Shown: one piece after another, positions 28,382 to 41,724 of the stretch | How the letters are laid out: every line of letters starts with the position of its first letter | Numbering within the stretch: the first letter of the stretch is position 1 | Assembly (NCBI GenBank): GCA_963682055.1 | Contig: OY821746.1 | Coordinates: 13,133,992 to 13,197,991, forward strand | DNA: 64,000 nucleotides | DNA from: Primula veris | Taxonomy: Eukaryota; Streptophyta; Magnoliopsida; Ericales; Primulaceae | Reading direction: 5' to 3' | The notes under the pieces: generated by a model | What the model was told of the DNA's origin: nothing | What the model saw: the letters and a program-made list of their open reading frames with translations, nothing else | Databases searched by the model: none | Translations under genes and position numbers: made by a program

Positions 28382-30922
28382 ATGGTGGACCCTGACACAC
28401 ACCCTATAATAATCCTGGAAAATAATAATGATGATGAAATTATGAACTCTGCACCGTTATCATCATCCAAAACGCGTAAAAGGACTAACGGAACCAACCC
28501 CGAAAATGCAATATCGGTCGAGAAATACCATCGTTCTAGCTTTAAAAAAAGAGGGTTTATAAACCTAGACTATTATTATGATGATCATGATAATGATGAG
28601 GATGTTCAAGTTTTGGACCCGTCGACTTTGTCTAAGAAACCTGAAACTGTTTTCACGTGTGAGATATGCGCGGATGAGAAGGCGGGGTCGGAGTCGTTCA
28701 GGATACCCGGGTGCAGGCACACGTATTGCTCGCAATGTGTGGTCAGCTACGTAACGTCAAGGTGGTAACAAACGTTAAAATGTTTTCACTATAATAAAAT
28801 GTATGAACGATGACAGACACTTTGTTGCAATTAGTGTTTGCGGCTAATTTGATGCCGACAAAAACTGTTGCTATTCCTGTCACTAAATTAGCCACAAACA
28901 CTTTAGCATTAGAATAGCAATAAAGCGTCTGTTAGCGTTTCGACATTTTTTTTTTGTTTTATTTTTTCGATGGAAGTTTACTTGAACCCGTCATTTTGGA
29001 CTTAATCCTTACTTTATCAAAAAGTAAATGTTGTTTATAACGACGATGAGATTAATTTTGATTGGCATGATGGCGACCGGCGAGCATGTATGTAAGCTGG
29101 TTTTTGAGTATCATGTTATTCGATAAAATGATTTTGTACCTTTGAAGTGTGCTTACTTCATTGAATTGATTCGATGATTGTTAAAGTAGTATTTATGCAA
29201 TGACACTAAGGCTGCGTTTGGTGTAAGGACTTCGCGTGGGAAAATGTGAGAAAATAAAATCTTGTGATTTGATTCGTATATTTTTAAGGGAAGAGATCTT
29301 CTGTTTCTCAACATATTCTAATGATAAATGTGGGAGAAAACTAAATGTTGTTATTTGATTCGTATATTTTCAAGGGAAGAGATTTTCTGTTACGCAACAT
29401 ATTCCAATTAGAAATGTTTGCTCCAAATGTAGCCTAAATGTGAATGAAGAATTTATGATGCCACCATATTAGTAACGAATGAGCTTTTAAGTCCAAAACA
29501 TAACACTAGATCCTTCTTTTAAACCGTGAATTATAGCACTTGACTTTTATATTATGAAAACAGTCATGGTTTTGCCACTGTGCAGGTTGGATGAAAACAT
29601 TGTCCGAATAGGGTGCCCCGTGAACGGCTGTTTGGGTGTGTTGGAGCCCTATGGCCGATGCCGCACGATAATGCCAGCTCACATGTTGGACCGATGGGGG
29701 CTTGCTCTGTGTGAGTCCAGTATCAATGAATCACACAAGTTTTACTGTCCGTTCAAGGACTGCTCAGCTCTCCTTTTGACGGACGACCACAATGCAGCAC
29801 AAACAGGAACTAGGTAGAAATTATAGTCCGATGTACTAATAAAAACTCCATCTGCTGTTCCGCACATTATAAATTTGTTTACAATAGTTATGTTTCTATT
29901 TGAACTTCCGCACTCCATGGACTATTTAAAGCTTTCTCCATTGTTAGCGGCTATATTCAAAGCAGAGTCTAGGATGAGTTCCAAACTGACCTTAGTTTTT
30001 ATTGAATTAATCAAATTGTAAATATTGGGGGATTTGTAATAGAAATGAATGCAAAAGGGAAGGATTCTCTAATTTACGCTTGCTATTATTGTTTTTGGGG
30101 TTTCTAAGAGTATTAAGGAACACTAGTACAATAATGTAGATAATGCAAAAATGGAAAACCATAATACAAAAGTACTCTAGTTGCCTCTTGGGATGATGAT
30201 ATGGTAGAAAAGAGGGTTATCATATTTCTGATTCATCCTTAATTTTAATAGTGATTTGACAACCCATAAAAGTCGGCATATCTATTTCATCTGAAATCAC
30301 ATCCCATGAAGGATTCATGGTTCTGCCACCTGCCAGCAGCTACATTCAAAGAAACCGGGCAGTGGCATTAGGTGTTATCAATATAGAATAAGTTTGTACT
30401 TATCACATACTGTAATTCTCGCTTAAGTTTAATTACATCATTTTTATTACTCATACATCAATTTCAGCGCTTCCTCTGGTCAGATCCCCGTTCCACAACA
30501 GGGAGCTGCATTGATCACTGAATCGGAGTGCCCACATTGCAGGAGGATGTTTTGTGCTCAGTGCAAGGTTCCTTGGCACGAAGGGATATGCTGCGTGGAG
30601 TTTCAGAAGCTGGGCAAAGATGAGAGGGAGAGAGATGACATCATGCTCATGAACCTTGCTAACAAGAGTAAGTGGAGGAGGTGTAGAAAGTGCAACTTCT
30701 ACGTCGAGAAAACAATGGGTTGCTTGTTCATAAAATGCAGGTTTATGGTCTCCACTCTTTTTGGTTATGTGCATTTCTTTTCTTGAACATATGTTTCTCC
30801 GAAAATTATTAGTTTTCTTATGTTCGTTGATAGCTGCTTTTTATAGGTGTGGGAATACTTTCTGCTACGACTGTGGAACTTCTCCTATGATTAGCCACTT
30901 CTGTTCAATCTGTAAGAAGTAA
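28382..30922 (+). CDS. RBR-type (RING-IBR-RING) E3 ubiquitin ligase
   Basis: Four exons: 28382-28761, 29586-29813, 30468-30740 and 30847-30922; joined, 957 nt or 318 residues, in frame, with GT-AG introns. After a disordered acidic N-terminus (about 90 residues), RING1 begins at CEIC and continues through GCRHTYCSQC; the IBR includes YCPFKDC and CPHC.RMFCAQC; RING2 is CRKC...GCLFIKCRCGNTFCYDC. In RBR ligases ubiquitin passes from E2 to a RING2 cysteine; the Cys in MGC near residue 288 is in that position. It resembles plant RBR proteins of the RSL1/ARI-like group; substrate unknown. The ATG is the first in frame. It converges on the pectin methylesterase gene. A MITE sits in intron 1. Confidence 0.85.
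29210..29434. mobile_element. Tourist-like MITE in intron 1 of the RBR gene
   Basis: 225 bp with ends GGCTGCGTTTGG and CCAAATGTAGCC (imperfect inverted repeats), flanked by TAA on both sides as in PIF/Harbinger-derived Tourist elements. Inside, a segment around GATTCGTATATTTT is repeated twice. Confidence 0.55.
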
Positions 30923-31775
30923 ATTTTACTTCAAACTACTTCTGTTCCATCTCCAAGCGGTAAATTTTATTTCGAAATCTATAGTTGAAGAAATTATTGC
31001 ATGGAATTTTTGTTACATGAATTATGATCTGGACGGAGTAGATTCTTGATTATTTTGATATCATCAAATTTACACTGTTTGTGATGATTCAATGTTTAAA
31101 TTGAATCAACGCATGAATTTGCTCTGAGTTCCAGTATATGCGATCTAACAGCTAATTACAAAATGAGAACTATGATTGTGCAATATTCACTTTTTTACTT
31201 GAATTTTTTATTTTAATATTATGCTTGTTGAAGATAGTCTGTTTTTCTGCATCTGAGCCTTCGTGGTACTTTACTCAATTAATGGGAAGAAATGATGCTT
31301 CCTTTAGTTTTTATTTGTCTGTGGAATTAAAATTATTCTTTAAGAGATTATAGGCTTGTAGAGAGGCTTATTGGCCAAAATACATTGCATAATCACAGAA
31401 GCAGCTCTTTGTGATAGCCGTTGTCTCGTTGGCCATCCTAATTGTTTATTTGCTGTCTTGATAGGTCGATTACTACAAGGCTCTAAAACTTTATTTTCTC
31501 TCATTTTTCTATTGTTTGTCTCTGTACCAGGTGGATTCAAAATTGTATACATTTTGTCTGTATTTAATTATACTCTCGTCTCTTGGTCTTTTACAATGGT
31601 GAAATAAGAAAAATAACTATGTAAAGCACAACAACGCTGAGTTGCTCAAAAAATGTAAAACTCGAAATAATTTTTCGGCACAGAAGTCCTACAATGTGAA
31701 CCCCGACCATGGTCAAATCATGAAATTTTAAGCTCGGTCATCCGGAATTAATAAGGACTCCGGGTTTCTTTCCCT
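30923..31775. other. Spacer between the convergent RBR and pectin methylesterase genes
   Basis: AT-rich 3' flanks of both genes. Frames near 31340-31607 overlap on both strands and lack coding character. Nothing else is seen. Confidence 0.5.
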
Positions 31776-34167
31776 TCAAAACAAGCCAAATTGGGAAGGA
31801 ACATTCATTCCACTCAACCACGAGTCACCCTGAATAAAGGGGGCGATCGTGTATTTCATTGCTTCATCCTTGTTAATAACCTTATGGCCAGGCCATTTGA
31901 CTCTATCTGCCAAATTTGCACCAGGACCCTTGTTGTCAAATTCTGCGTAATACAAAGTCTTAAGGGCAAAATTGCCATTCCACTCCATCCACCCGTCGGG
32001 GTGGATCAAATCACCAATCTCGGATTGCATCACAATTGTCCTTGAGTACTCCTTCCACGGCCTTCCTAAATAATTCTTGAATTGTTTCTTAACAGGCTCG
32101 AGCGTATCGTCTGCTGAAATACGGCATTTTTGTAAAACAATCCCCGTGGTTTGGTGCTTGTATACCCTTCCTTGAGCAGTGACAATGTTTTGTTGGTTTT
32201 CTAAGGGTTTCCGTACTAATATGTTGCAGTTTTGGAAAATAGCAGCTGCATCGCCAAAGATAAAATCAACGGTCCCTTTGATGAGGCAACTTTTGTAGAA
32301 CTGTCTATGGGTTTGGGCGTATAAGGTGTCTTGATATCCCTCCATTCGACAGTTTAGGAATATTGAACGATCGGATTGGACTCGTAGGGCCACGGCTTGA
32401 TGCTTTTCGGGACCGGCTGTGTTTCTGAATCCCATAAATTGGGCCATAAAGCCTTCACCCAGAGCAGCTGAAAAGCAAAAGCCGAATCATGAACCCAAAT
32501 CCATAAGCACAAATGGAAATAAAAAGAATAGTGCTGTGCCCAACCTAGTAGCTGCAGAATAAAAGTTATAATGTAAAACATACCAAAAGTAGCAGTTTGG
32601 AACGTTCGAACCCCATCGACGAAGTTTTTGTTCCCAGTGATTACTGTTTTTTGTGATCCGTCACCATACATGGTTATATTAACCATCTTCTTTGTCACTG
32701 TCACGTACTCTTCGTAAATTCCTGTTTTTATGTAAATGACATACCTGTAAGTTGAAATCAGGTTAGTATCCCCACAGCATCGTGTTAATTGGAGAATCTA
32801 CCTTGATTCGTTACTCTTTAAATATTGGAAAAAAGTATCGCTGCTACATACCGTCCTTGGTATTTAGCAGGCAAAGCTGCAAGGGCTTCATTTATGGTCT
32901 TAAAGTTTCCGCTACCATCCTTCGCGACGATCACATTGGGCTTGGGTTTGGTGATCTTAACTTTTTCAACATTGAGAACTCTTCTTTTATCATCCGCACT
33001 CATCCAACTAGGAATCCCATCACTGGTCAAAAGGCGCCTAGCTGGTATCTTAAAGGTCGACAAGATTTTTGAAACTTCCGAGACAATCGCAAGGCCATTG
33101 CTAGTCAAGATTTTTGTACTCTTCAACTTGTTTTGCAAAGTAGTTTTTAATTTCCCTTCGGGGAACCCGTCGATACATGTTTGTTGATATGACATAACAG
33201 CGCTCAGCCAGTTGTTCAGGTCGGGCGTGATCGTCGAGAGCTTTTCTAAGCTGTTTATTTCCAAGTTTGAAACTGTGCTGGTTAATTCTTCCGTGGCATC
33301 TTTTAGGAGCACCTAGTCATAAGTTTTGTGATTGATCAATGAATACGATGTTAGTTTGTTGATTTGATCAAAACGTTCATAAGTATGGCATATACATAGG
33401 ATTAAATGGGTAAGCTAATATACAAAGATAATGTTGCAAACGCCAAAGTTATGCCTAAACTATCTTATTTTTTGGGAAGCTCAAATGATCTTCTTTTATT
33501 TCATGTTTTCTGCTCAACTTCTTAATTTTTTGTTGCACCGCTAGCAGGCGGTGGCTATAAGTGAGTATGAATATGTGTTTTAATAGCTTCAAAAGTAAGG
33601 GTAGTTTGTCTTTTCAAGTCCGAAAAATGCAGGTTTGCAACATGTGCATATGTCATTGCTCATGCAAAATATCTGCTATTATATCTTAATTTACTTCAAT
33701 TATTGATTTCCCATTAATACCTTGCAATCCTCGAACGCGCCCTTCTCTTCCGGTTTCTCGAATTTGAGCTCAGAAATACGATCGATTGCCGTTGCCAGCT
33801 CAGCAGATGTTGCTGAGATTGCGTATTTTAGAAGCTCGTTAGGATGAGGCTTAACTGTAGAGTTTGGTCCCACGGCTTTTGTGAGGCTGCTCTCGCACAC
33901 ACGCTTATAATCCGTAGGTGCACATATCGTTTGTATAGCTTTTTGGGATTGGTTAATTTCTTTAAATGCCGGTTTTGTACCTTGATTATCGGTACTCTGG
34001 TTAATACCGTGGTCTCCTTTTCGGTAAACAACAGCCCCGATTGAACCACCAACAACAGCTACCAGAACAACGGTTGAGAAAATGGCAATGGTGATTTTTC
34101 TTTTCACCTTTTCTCTTCTCTCATTCTTCCGTCGTTCTGAGATGTGGTCGAAATCTTGAAATGCCAT
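31776..34167 (-). CDS. Type I pectin methylesterase with pectin methylesterase inhibitor pro-domain
   Basis: Four exons on the minus strand: 34167-33721, 33312-32852, 32744-32584 and 32467-31776; 1761 nt or 586 residues, with GT-AG introns in matching phase. It demethylesterifies homogalacturonan in the cell wall. N-terminal basic stretch and one membrane anchor (about residues 25-48), then the inhibitor-like pro-domain with its Cys residues, the RRLL processing site near 241-244, and the catalytic domain with GIYEEYV, QAVALRV, QDTLYA, GTVDFIFGD (family usually GN) and LGRPWKEYSRT, including the active-site Asp residues. The length fits group 2 enzymes. Likely Golgi-processed and secreted. 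A TATA box lies at 34288-34297. Confidence 0.93.
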
Positions 34168-34287
34168 CGTTCTCCTTTAATTTTAGCAATACGAGATCAT
34201 ATACCTCAAGGCAGAGGGATCTCTCTGCCTTAGGCTTTGATCTTGTTTGGAAACGACAAGAGAATCGTTTGTTTACGTCCCTTCTGC

Positions 34288-34297
34288 CTATTTATAC
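34288..34297 (-). promoter_or_regulatory. TATA box of the pectin methylesterase gene
   Basis: TATAAATAGG on the minus strand, about 120 nt before the ATG at 34167. Confidence 0.6.
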
Positions 34298-35764
34298 ATA
34301 TGATAATTATAGTTTATTTTTGTTTTGTGAAGCTGTCGTGAATGGTAAAATTTTAGTCTCATGTTCTTCAAGGATGTATGGATAGGAGCCAATATAGGGG
34401 GTCTGAAAAAAGCAGACATGTCTTGGACATTGGTTGTTTCCCCCTAAAACCACGCAAATGTATTTACAAGTTAATATACATTGTCAAAATTGCTTACTTT
34501 CCCATAAAAGGAACAATATTTTGTGATGTAGCCGTGGAAACTACTTCCTGCTCTACTTAAAAATAAACTTATGCTCCATTACCGTGTAAAGAAAATCTTT
34601 AAAGGGTGCAAAATACAACATTTTATTTCCTTCATTCTCTTAAGGGAAATCCTTGTAAAAAATGGAGCTCAGGAGTAAATGGGATGACTTAGCTAAGTTC
34701 CCCATGAACACCGCTGCCAACTTACAGTTTCTATGTGCCAAGGCCTAAGAAATTATAGGTCGAAAACACATACCTGTTTTTCCATGTATATTCCTTTGCA
34801 TAAAATCAAAAGAATGATCACAAATAACAACCAAGTCAGCACTCCCTTCTCTTTCTAGACATATATGGGGTATACAAATAATTGAGAGAGTTTTATTCAG
34901 ATGTGTTATTAGAGACACAGGGTAATTGTTCCAGAGAACGTGAACTGATACTGGTTGTAGCTATCCATAGATCAACTGACGAAGCAGCAGATACTCAATT
35001 GAATATGTCCTTTTGCAGAAAGTCATTTTAAAACTTTTCTTATGAAAGTTTTCTATCTTGTATTGTGAACAAAAAATGTTTCCTAGTCCCAGATCGATTT
35101 ATTCGATCTTTTAACATTGCCTGTGTTCCTGAACTTAAAAAACTCAGGCTCCAAGACTTCTTACAACAGCAGAATGTTACTATTTTACAATGAGTAAAAG
35201 CCGGAGTTAAGTTCATGAAGGGCATGAAGTAAAGGGAAGCTAAGCCATGACCCTGCTTCCCCGTAACAGTTTAAGAACTACTATTAGCATATTGTCCCGT
35301 TTCTTTAGTTATTCTTTTCCTTACATGATGTAAATTTAGCATACCAACACCCATGTATTAAATCGTATTGTCCTTCTAATAACAATTAATAATATGTTAT
35401 TCTTGTGCAGCTGTAAATGTTAATGCTCATGAAACCAAAGTTAGTTGACTGCTTGGTTACCCCGTACTAGGACCAAGAACAATTAACAACTCCAGTGTTG
35501 TAGAGATAAACACAAAAATGGCCAAATAACAAGAAGCTAATAGAACAGAAAGTACAAATAAAATACTTATATTTGCCAGTATTACATCATAAAAGTAATA
35601 TCGTATCAACTAAGCGCCAGCCAAGATAGCTGGGAAATGCAGGACGCAAGAACTGACTGCATCTTGTGCTACAAAGGTTGCAACCACCTATGCCTCCTCC
35701 TCATCAAGTTCAGGGTTGTTTGGGAGTGGTGGTAAAACACAAATAATTTTAGCTTTTCAGGCAC
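34298..35764. other. Spacer upstream of the pectin methylesterase gene and downstream of the FYVE-ankyrin gene
   Basis: AT-rich, no convincing coding region, no clear repeat. Holds the distal promoter of the minus-strand pectin methylesterase gene and the 3' end of the FYVE-ankyrin transcript. Confidence 0.5.
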
Positions 35765-38700
35765 TCAAAGGCTTCCTTCCATCTTCTGTTTCATCTTGTA
35801 TTGCAATGTAACAGGTGCACAATCCAAAGGTGTTTCACCTAAGCAGATATAATAACACTATCAATGCTTAGCTTCCTCATGTCTCTTGACGGGTTTAATT
35901 TAGAAATTGATCGTTAAGACAGAGAAACTTCTTGATAATACTTTTTCAATTAAAAAAAATGTCATTCAGCTGCTTCACTAAGGACTAGTCAATTTTGTTA
36001 ATTAGTTTTTCCTCTTAGGGCATCAGCTAAGAAAAAAACATTCTCCACAAAAATACAATTTTTATCTAATGAAACAACAATTCATTCTATTTGTTAGAAT
36101 AGTAAATGTGGGGTATGTAGTAGATAAAGTCTCAAGGGTTGACTACCTTGCAAATTCTTGCAGTCCAAGCTAGCTCCAGATTTCATGAGTGCGAAAGCTA
36201 TTTCAGTTCGATTGAAGAGGGTTGCCTACATACAATCAACTAATAAGCTTATGATTGACCATTATCAGAATAATGCTTAAAACAAAATGACATGATAAAT
36301 GCTTATCAAAAATGGGAAGCAAGGGATGCGGGTAGGATGCAGTACCACATGTAACAAAGATAGTCCTTGCTTGTCGCAGTAATTTGCATCTATGCCCTGA
36401 AAATTTCGTAATAGGAATAAATCAGTGCTTATAAAGAAACGAAGAGTATCTTGCTGAATTTGTAAAACGATGAAATAATAATGCTGTATGCATAGGAACC
36501 AGGTACGATGAGGAAAAAACTCATCTGGTGGTTACTGCAAGAAACGACAGAACATGTACCTTACTGAGAAGCTCCATAACAGCTGGAGTATCACCACTTT
36601 TTATTGCCTCTCTTAGGCCCTTACGACATTTGAAGCAGAAAAAATAATTAAAACGCAATACTTGAAACAGCACTAGAAGATATTTCGTGAAAAGGAAGTA
36701 GGGGCCAATAGAAAGAACAAACAAGACCGTGTCATATACAAGTGTTTCAAGTAAAATACTAGGTCTCGTACCTCTCCGCTAATTTCATATTCAACTTTAG
36801 AACTTCCCGAACTATTGGTGGGCGCTTGGCCAATACTGCAAAATTTCCACATTGTAGATTAGAAATTAGAATCAGGCTCTTCAAATGAAAACACGACAGC
36901 AGTATGGGCGCTTGGCCAATACTGCAAACTTGTGTTTTTATCTACAATATTGGACAAAATTTTCTGTAGATCAAAGCAAGGTTTTAAAGGTAAATTTACT
37001 TCCTAGAATGCACGACAGCAGAAGAAGCAAAAAAAAAAAAAAAAGAATACAAACAGAAAAAATGACCACACTTTCCACCCAAGAGAGGATAGAAGATCAT
37101 CTGGGGATTAAGAATACAAAGACATGGATGGCCGCAATCAATTTAAAATCAGACTGAGAAAATTTTGTCCAATACTGTAGATAAAAACACAAGTTTTGTA
37201 CAAGGTGAACAAGTTAAATCACCAAAATAGACGTTCAAATATTACGACGAGAAACAAGTCAAATTAGGTTTCTAAAGCTCTTACTTCAACAACCAGAAAC
37301 AACTAATAATCAAGATGGTAGCATAAAGACCGTATTCGAGAAATAATAGGTAAATTTTCAATTCCACACCATTTTTTTTCCTTCATAAACTATGTGGTTA
37401 CTCAAGTGAAAAAAAAAGAGTTCAAAAACTCATACGGATTCTTGCTGTTTCCAGTGGAAACTTTGTTCTTAGGGATGAGTGTCTCGATCTTCTTTGGTTT
37501 CAAGTCTCTCTGTGGTTTAGAAGATGTTGCACCACTTTTCTGAAATAAACATAAGGAAAAGTCAATAACTAAATAATTTTTTAGATGTTATTTAAAATAA
37601 ATAAATTAGATGAGTTTTAAGTATTAAGTTTATAAAAACCGTATACACATGCCTGCAAGTTTAAAGCGTCACTGGTTGGATTTGGAGCTACACAGATGCA
37701 TAAAGGCATTCCACATTTGCACTCCGCGATGGACAACGACGGAATCTGCTCACAATTGGAATTTGCAGCTTCATTTATGTCTATTTTTGAAAGTGTTTCA
37801 GCGGTAAGATTAGCTCCTTTCTGAGAATCTAATGCATCTTTACTCGATCTGTACAAATGGGTAAAACAGACCAAAAGATAAGTTGAGACACAAATCATTG
37901 GATTGTTCTTCACTTGGGGAACAGTGGAAGTAACAGTTACTTGTTAAATAAGTGAAATTACAAGTTTAAAAAAATTGTAGACCCATAAATTACTGCATTT
38001 GTACTATCTATGGCTTTATGATTATGGGTACAAAATTGATGAGTGTTTCCTGAAAATTCCATCACTATATTATCTACTCTTTTATACATTGTATTAGAGC
38101 AAAAACATACGGCATCGTCTTTCGGATTCAGACACAGGGGTTTCTCGGTCTTTCACTAAATTGAAACCTTTCGTAAGAGAGAGAAAAGAGCAAGATCCTT
38201 TTGTGTAAGTGAAATAATGAAAACTGGCTCTTCAACAAAATTAAGACACAAATACTGAAAAACATGACTACACCTAATAAAAACCAATATTCTAAAACAT
38301 AGCAGTAAACAGAGTTCCCTCATGCCTCTTAGCTCACTGAATCAATTTGATTAGCCAAAAAGATGAATTATCACTAAAGAAAGGACAATACTACAAAAAG
38401 TTGCAGTTAACAAGGAGCAATCACAGAGAGAAAGTACCGAGATGCATGATTAAAACAATCTGAGCAGACTCTGACAGGCGTGAGAATAGCAAATTGTGGC
38501 AAGGTCTGAAACAAAAGAGAACACTTATCAAAAAGTTAAAAGATTGTAATCCAGCTTCAATGTAGGAGTGTAGGAGAAGATTTGGACTTTTCTTCTTCTT
38601 TTTCTTCAAAAAAAAAAAAAACATGTTAAAGACTAAAGAGTGTGCAAATATATAGGTAACTACCATTTGATTTGTGGAATGCTCAGCGCACAAAGTCCGA

Positions 38701-40172
38701 CCGCAACACCGGCAATGATGCTGTAATATATGGACAGAGAAAACGAGTAGGAGATCCGTCACATATGAACAGAAATACGAAACAAAACGAGAATCAAAAC
38801 AACACTTACGCTACATAAAACTGTGCTCCTTTTATTTTAATGTCATCATCAAATATTTGATTTCAAACAAAAACACATTATTCATAGACAGGGGGGATGA
38901 GTAGTGGTCGTTCCAGTTCTGTCTTCTTGGGTCATTATTTATTTTTGCATTGTTCCATTTTATGGGATTTGTAAAGTTTAGTTTAATACCTTGTATGGTA
39001 CCAGACACTTTTTCCGATTAAGTACCTTCTACTACGAAGTTTAATACCTTCTACTACCAAAATCACTTGATTTAGCACCCTCTTCGTCAATTACTTAACA
39101 AAAAGTGAGTGATTTCGGTAGTTGAAGGTATTAAATCGAAAAAAGTGTATTGTACAGGGCATTAAATTGTTAAAATCTCGGTGACGTGGAGGTGATTACG
39201 TTATTGCCACGTCACTTTCTATTAAGCAATGGACGAAGAGGGTACTAAATTGAAAAGGTTGTATAAAGTATTAAACTGTTAAAAACCCTCCATTTTATAA
39301 CTTATAAGTCAACCTTTCTCAAAATTGCAAATAAAATTCCACCACTATCCAAAATCAAACACTGTATTCAGATATGGGAAATTAACACAAGGAAAGGAAA
39401 CACTAATTTTTTTCTAAAATATCTAAAGTCTCCAAAATTCAAAAACAACCCTCTATCAGTCGATCACTACAAGTGTTTTCGGTCTACTTGTTTTCAAATA
39501 ATTGCACAATCATAGTGAGAGCAATACTTTAATACTTACCACATTTTTATCCTAATCTATCAACTGTGACATTATTACTACTCCCCCCGTCCCTAAATAA
39601 TGCCCAGCTTTCCTTCTGGGACGTCACAAAATAAGTGTCCGCTTTCCTTTTTTAGTAAACATTTTATTCATATTTTTTTGAAATATCACTTTTTGTTGGT
39701 TAAGTCATATCAAATTTACGCTTATAGCCTCATAAATTAACTAAGAAATAGTTTTTGTTTGAAAATTTAGATTTTTTTTTTTAATTCTTTTTTGTTGAAT
39801 TTTAAGTGAAATTGTTTCAAATCCTTAAATATTAGAAGCATGACACTTATTTAGGGACGGAGGGAGAATTATTAATATTAGACTCTTTTTTTTTTGTAAT
39901 CATTAATATTAGACTATTAGTACTGAGTATGTAATTCCATAGAGATTTTCCTACCTATATGTAATAGATCGATCCATATATGTAAAGAATAAACATTACT
40001 TTTATTTTAGTTAAACATTAAAAAATAAGAAAGTGAGAAACTATATACACATATATAGATACATAAAATTATATATATATATAGAGAGAGAGAGAGAAAC
40101 CCGTCTACGGAAAGCACTGAAGCTGCAGCTGCATACATCGCATCGAGACGATTCCTGAAATGCCGGAGGCTC

Positions 40173-40175
<3 letters not shown>
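35765..40175 (-). CDS. FYVE-like zinc finger plus ankyrin repeat protein
   Basis: Ten exons on the minus strand: 40175-40101, 38720-38664, 38505-38438, 37848-37653, 37539-37436, 36835-36772, 36619-36560, 36396-36346, 36225-36147 and 35838-35765; 828 nt or 275 residues in one frame. Exons 1-3 give CDVCSCSFSAFRRR, HHCRCCGRTLC and VRVCSDC, a FYVE-type zinc finger with the basic R(R)HHCR patch that binds phosphatidylinositol 3-phosphate on endosomes; the WxxD motif is not present. The middle is low-complexity with a CKCGMPLCIC cluster. The C-terminal exons form about two ankyrin repeats (GLREAIKSGDTPAVMELL, then DKQGLSLLHV, GETPLDCA). Similar plant proteins are annotated as VPS27-like or phosphoinositide-binding. 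One donor (37652) may be GC. Confidence 0.85.
38964..39289. mobile_element. Mutator-like non-autonomous element in intron 1 of the FYVE-ankyrin gene
   Basis: 326 bp with long imperfect terminal inverted repeats (about 40 bp; inner parts AGTTTAATACC and its mirror) flanked by a perfect 9-bp duplication CCATTTTAT at 38955-38963 and 39290-39298. The 9-bp duplication and long ends fit Mutator-like elements. No coding capacity. Confidence 0.7.
39581..39866. mobile_element. Stowaway MITE in intron 1 of the FYVE-ankyrin gene
   Basis: 286 bp with ends CTCCCCCCGTCCCTAAATAA and TTATTTAGGGACGGAGGGAG, the typical Stowaway (Tc1/mariner) terminal repeats. TA precedes the left end; the right flank is AA, so the TA duplication is not perfect. 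Confidence 0.8.
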
Positions 40176-40212
<37 letters not shown>

Positions 40213-40250
40213 GACTACTTCTTCTTCTATTTCTTCATCTCTCTCTCTCT
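40176..40250 (+). repeat. CT microsatellite in the presumed leader of the FYVE-ankyrin gene
   Basis: About 17 CT units directly before the start codon (reads as GA on the minus strand), followed by further CTTCTT and CTCTCT blocks. GA-rich leaders are common in plant genes and can bind BPC/GAGA factors; this role is inference. Confidence 0.7.
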
Positions 40251-40542
40251 TAAAGTATTTTTCTCCTTTTGATTATTTTTTGTCATATTTCTAATAACCC
40301 CCATAAACTATAGAAGCTTGCTGATAATATAAACTAGTAGCTTTTTATATCTACATTTTGCAATTAAACCCCCCGTTGTCCTTTTGTTTGTGTACATCCA
40401 GTCTGTTTTACAGAGAATAGTTCTTTTTTAATGTTTATATATATATATTTGTTGTTGTTTTTTTTTATCTCTATTGTATAAATCTGTCAAAGTTTCGATA
40501 AAAAAAAAAATCACACATGTTTTTGGGCGGTAATATTGTTGG

Positions 40543-40726
40543 CAGAGCCGGCCCAAAAAAATAAAATTAGCAATTTGCTTCCCGGTGAAAAGATTTGTTT
40601 TGTCCAATCAAATAAAACCTCGAAAAAACACAATATAAATTTTAATTTTATTCAAAAAATGTTTGCACTTCGGGTGGGATGCCCAGTTCACTCAGACTGT
40701 TGGCATCCCCCTCTGGACCGGCTCTG
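40543..40726. mobile_element. hAT-like MITE
   Basis: 184 bp with ends CAGAGCCGGCCC and GGACCGGCTCTG and flanking 8-bp direct repeats ATTGTTGG and GTTGTTGG (one mismatch). The 8-bp duplication and CAG ends fit hAT elements. Lies between the two minus-strand genes. Confidence 0.65.
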
Positions 40727-41724
40727 GTTGTTGGTCAACTAGGGAACCATGCAAAAAATTCCGGTTATATTTACCTTTTTTCCCAATACTTTTTGTTCCC
40801 TAATCTTTTTAAGTGTCTTTTTGAGTTGCTATTTGTTTCTCACGAATTTGTTGAACAATTAGCCCATTTTTTTCCCATTTATAATGTATATACAGTATAT
40901 AGTAATCACCATGATGTTGAAGTGTACAATACCAACATTGTTGACAAAATACTGGGGACTCTAAAAGTGAATGTATTCCAATATTCTCCCACACTTGCGG
41001 TTGCATCTTCTTTGACATGAAAATACCAATTACTGCCCCTCTCCAATCATCTGGTAAATAGCAAGGACATCTTCATAGACTTAACTTTACATGTCTCCAA
41101 TTTGAGGACAAAATGCATTTGCTGTATTTGGCTTCAACAGTAGAACCCATCACAAAGTACACATTCAGAAAATAAAACGGCTGTTAAGATGATCTTACTC
41201 TAGATATGAGGAGGAACGAGACATATATCTCAAATTAGAAACTCAAACAACAATTTTCTAGTGCAAAAATCTGAAACCTTGAGTTACGTTTATAATTCAA
41301 ACTCTACACACCATATATCTTCAGAATGGCCGTCAATGAATTTTACACACTCCACTCTTTACTTGTTCCTGATTGATCATTTAGAAGCAAAAACTTCAGT
41401 ACTTGTAAAAATACCAACATAATTATATCTTTGATCTTGAACTTAGAAACTCTATACAAAATAACATCATAAGACTTGTGGGTGGGTGCCGGTGTGAATA
41501 TGAGGGGAAAGATAGTCAAACCCCAACAGAAAAAAACTTGTTTGCTACTCGAGATGATTAATTTAAACTGCTAATCATATTTAAGACATCATATCTTTAT
41601 ACAAAGATGTCGAAAATAAACTGCAAGCCAAAAGCTAACTCTTTAATTGCCCGCCACCATATACAACAATAACACCAACTACAAACTACAAAAAAAATCA
41701 TGGGCGTGCTATCATGCCCTTCGT
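40727..41724. other. Spacer downstream of the 21-exon gene
   Basis: AT-rich; presumed 3' untranslated region of the coiled-coil gene and upstream region of the FYVE-ankyrin gene. Nothing else is seen. Confidence 0.45.

Noticed and set aside
31340..31607. Overlapping frames on both strands between the RBR and pectin methylesterase genes
   Set aside because: Short, mutually overlapping, no domain or splice context.
38101..38160. Possible extra exon of the FYVE-ankyrin gene
   Set aside because: The flanking exons already join in frame without it and no clear acceptor and donor pair in phase was seen.
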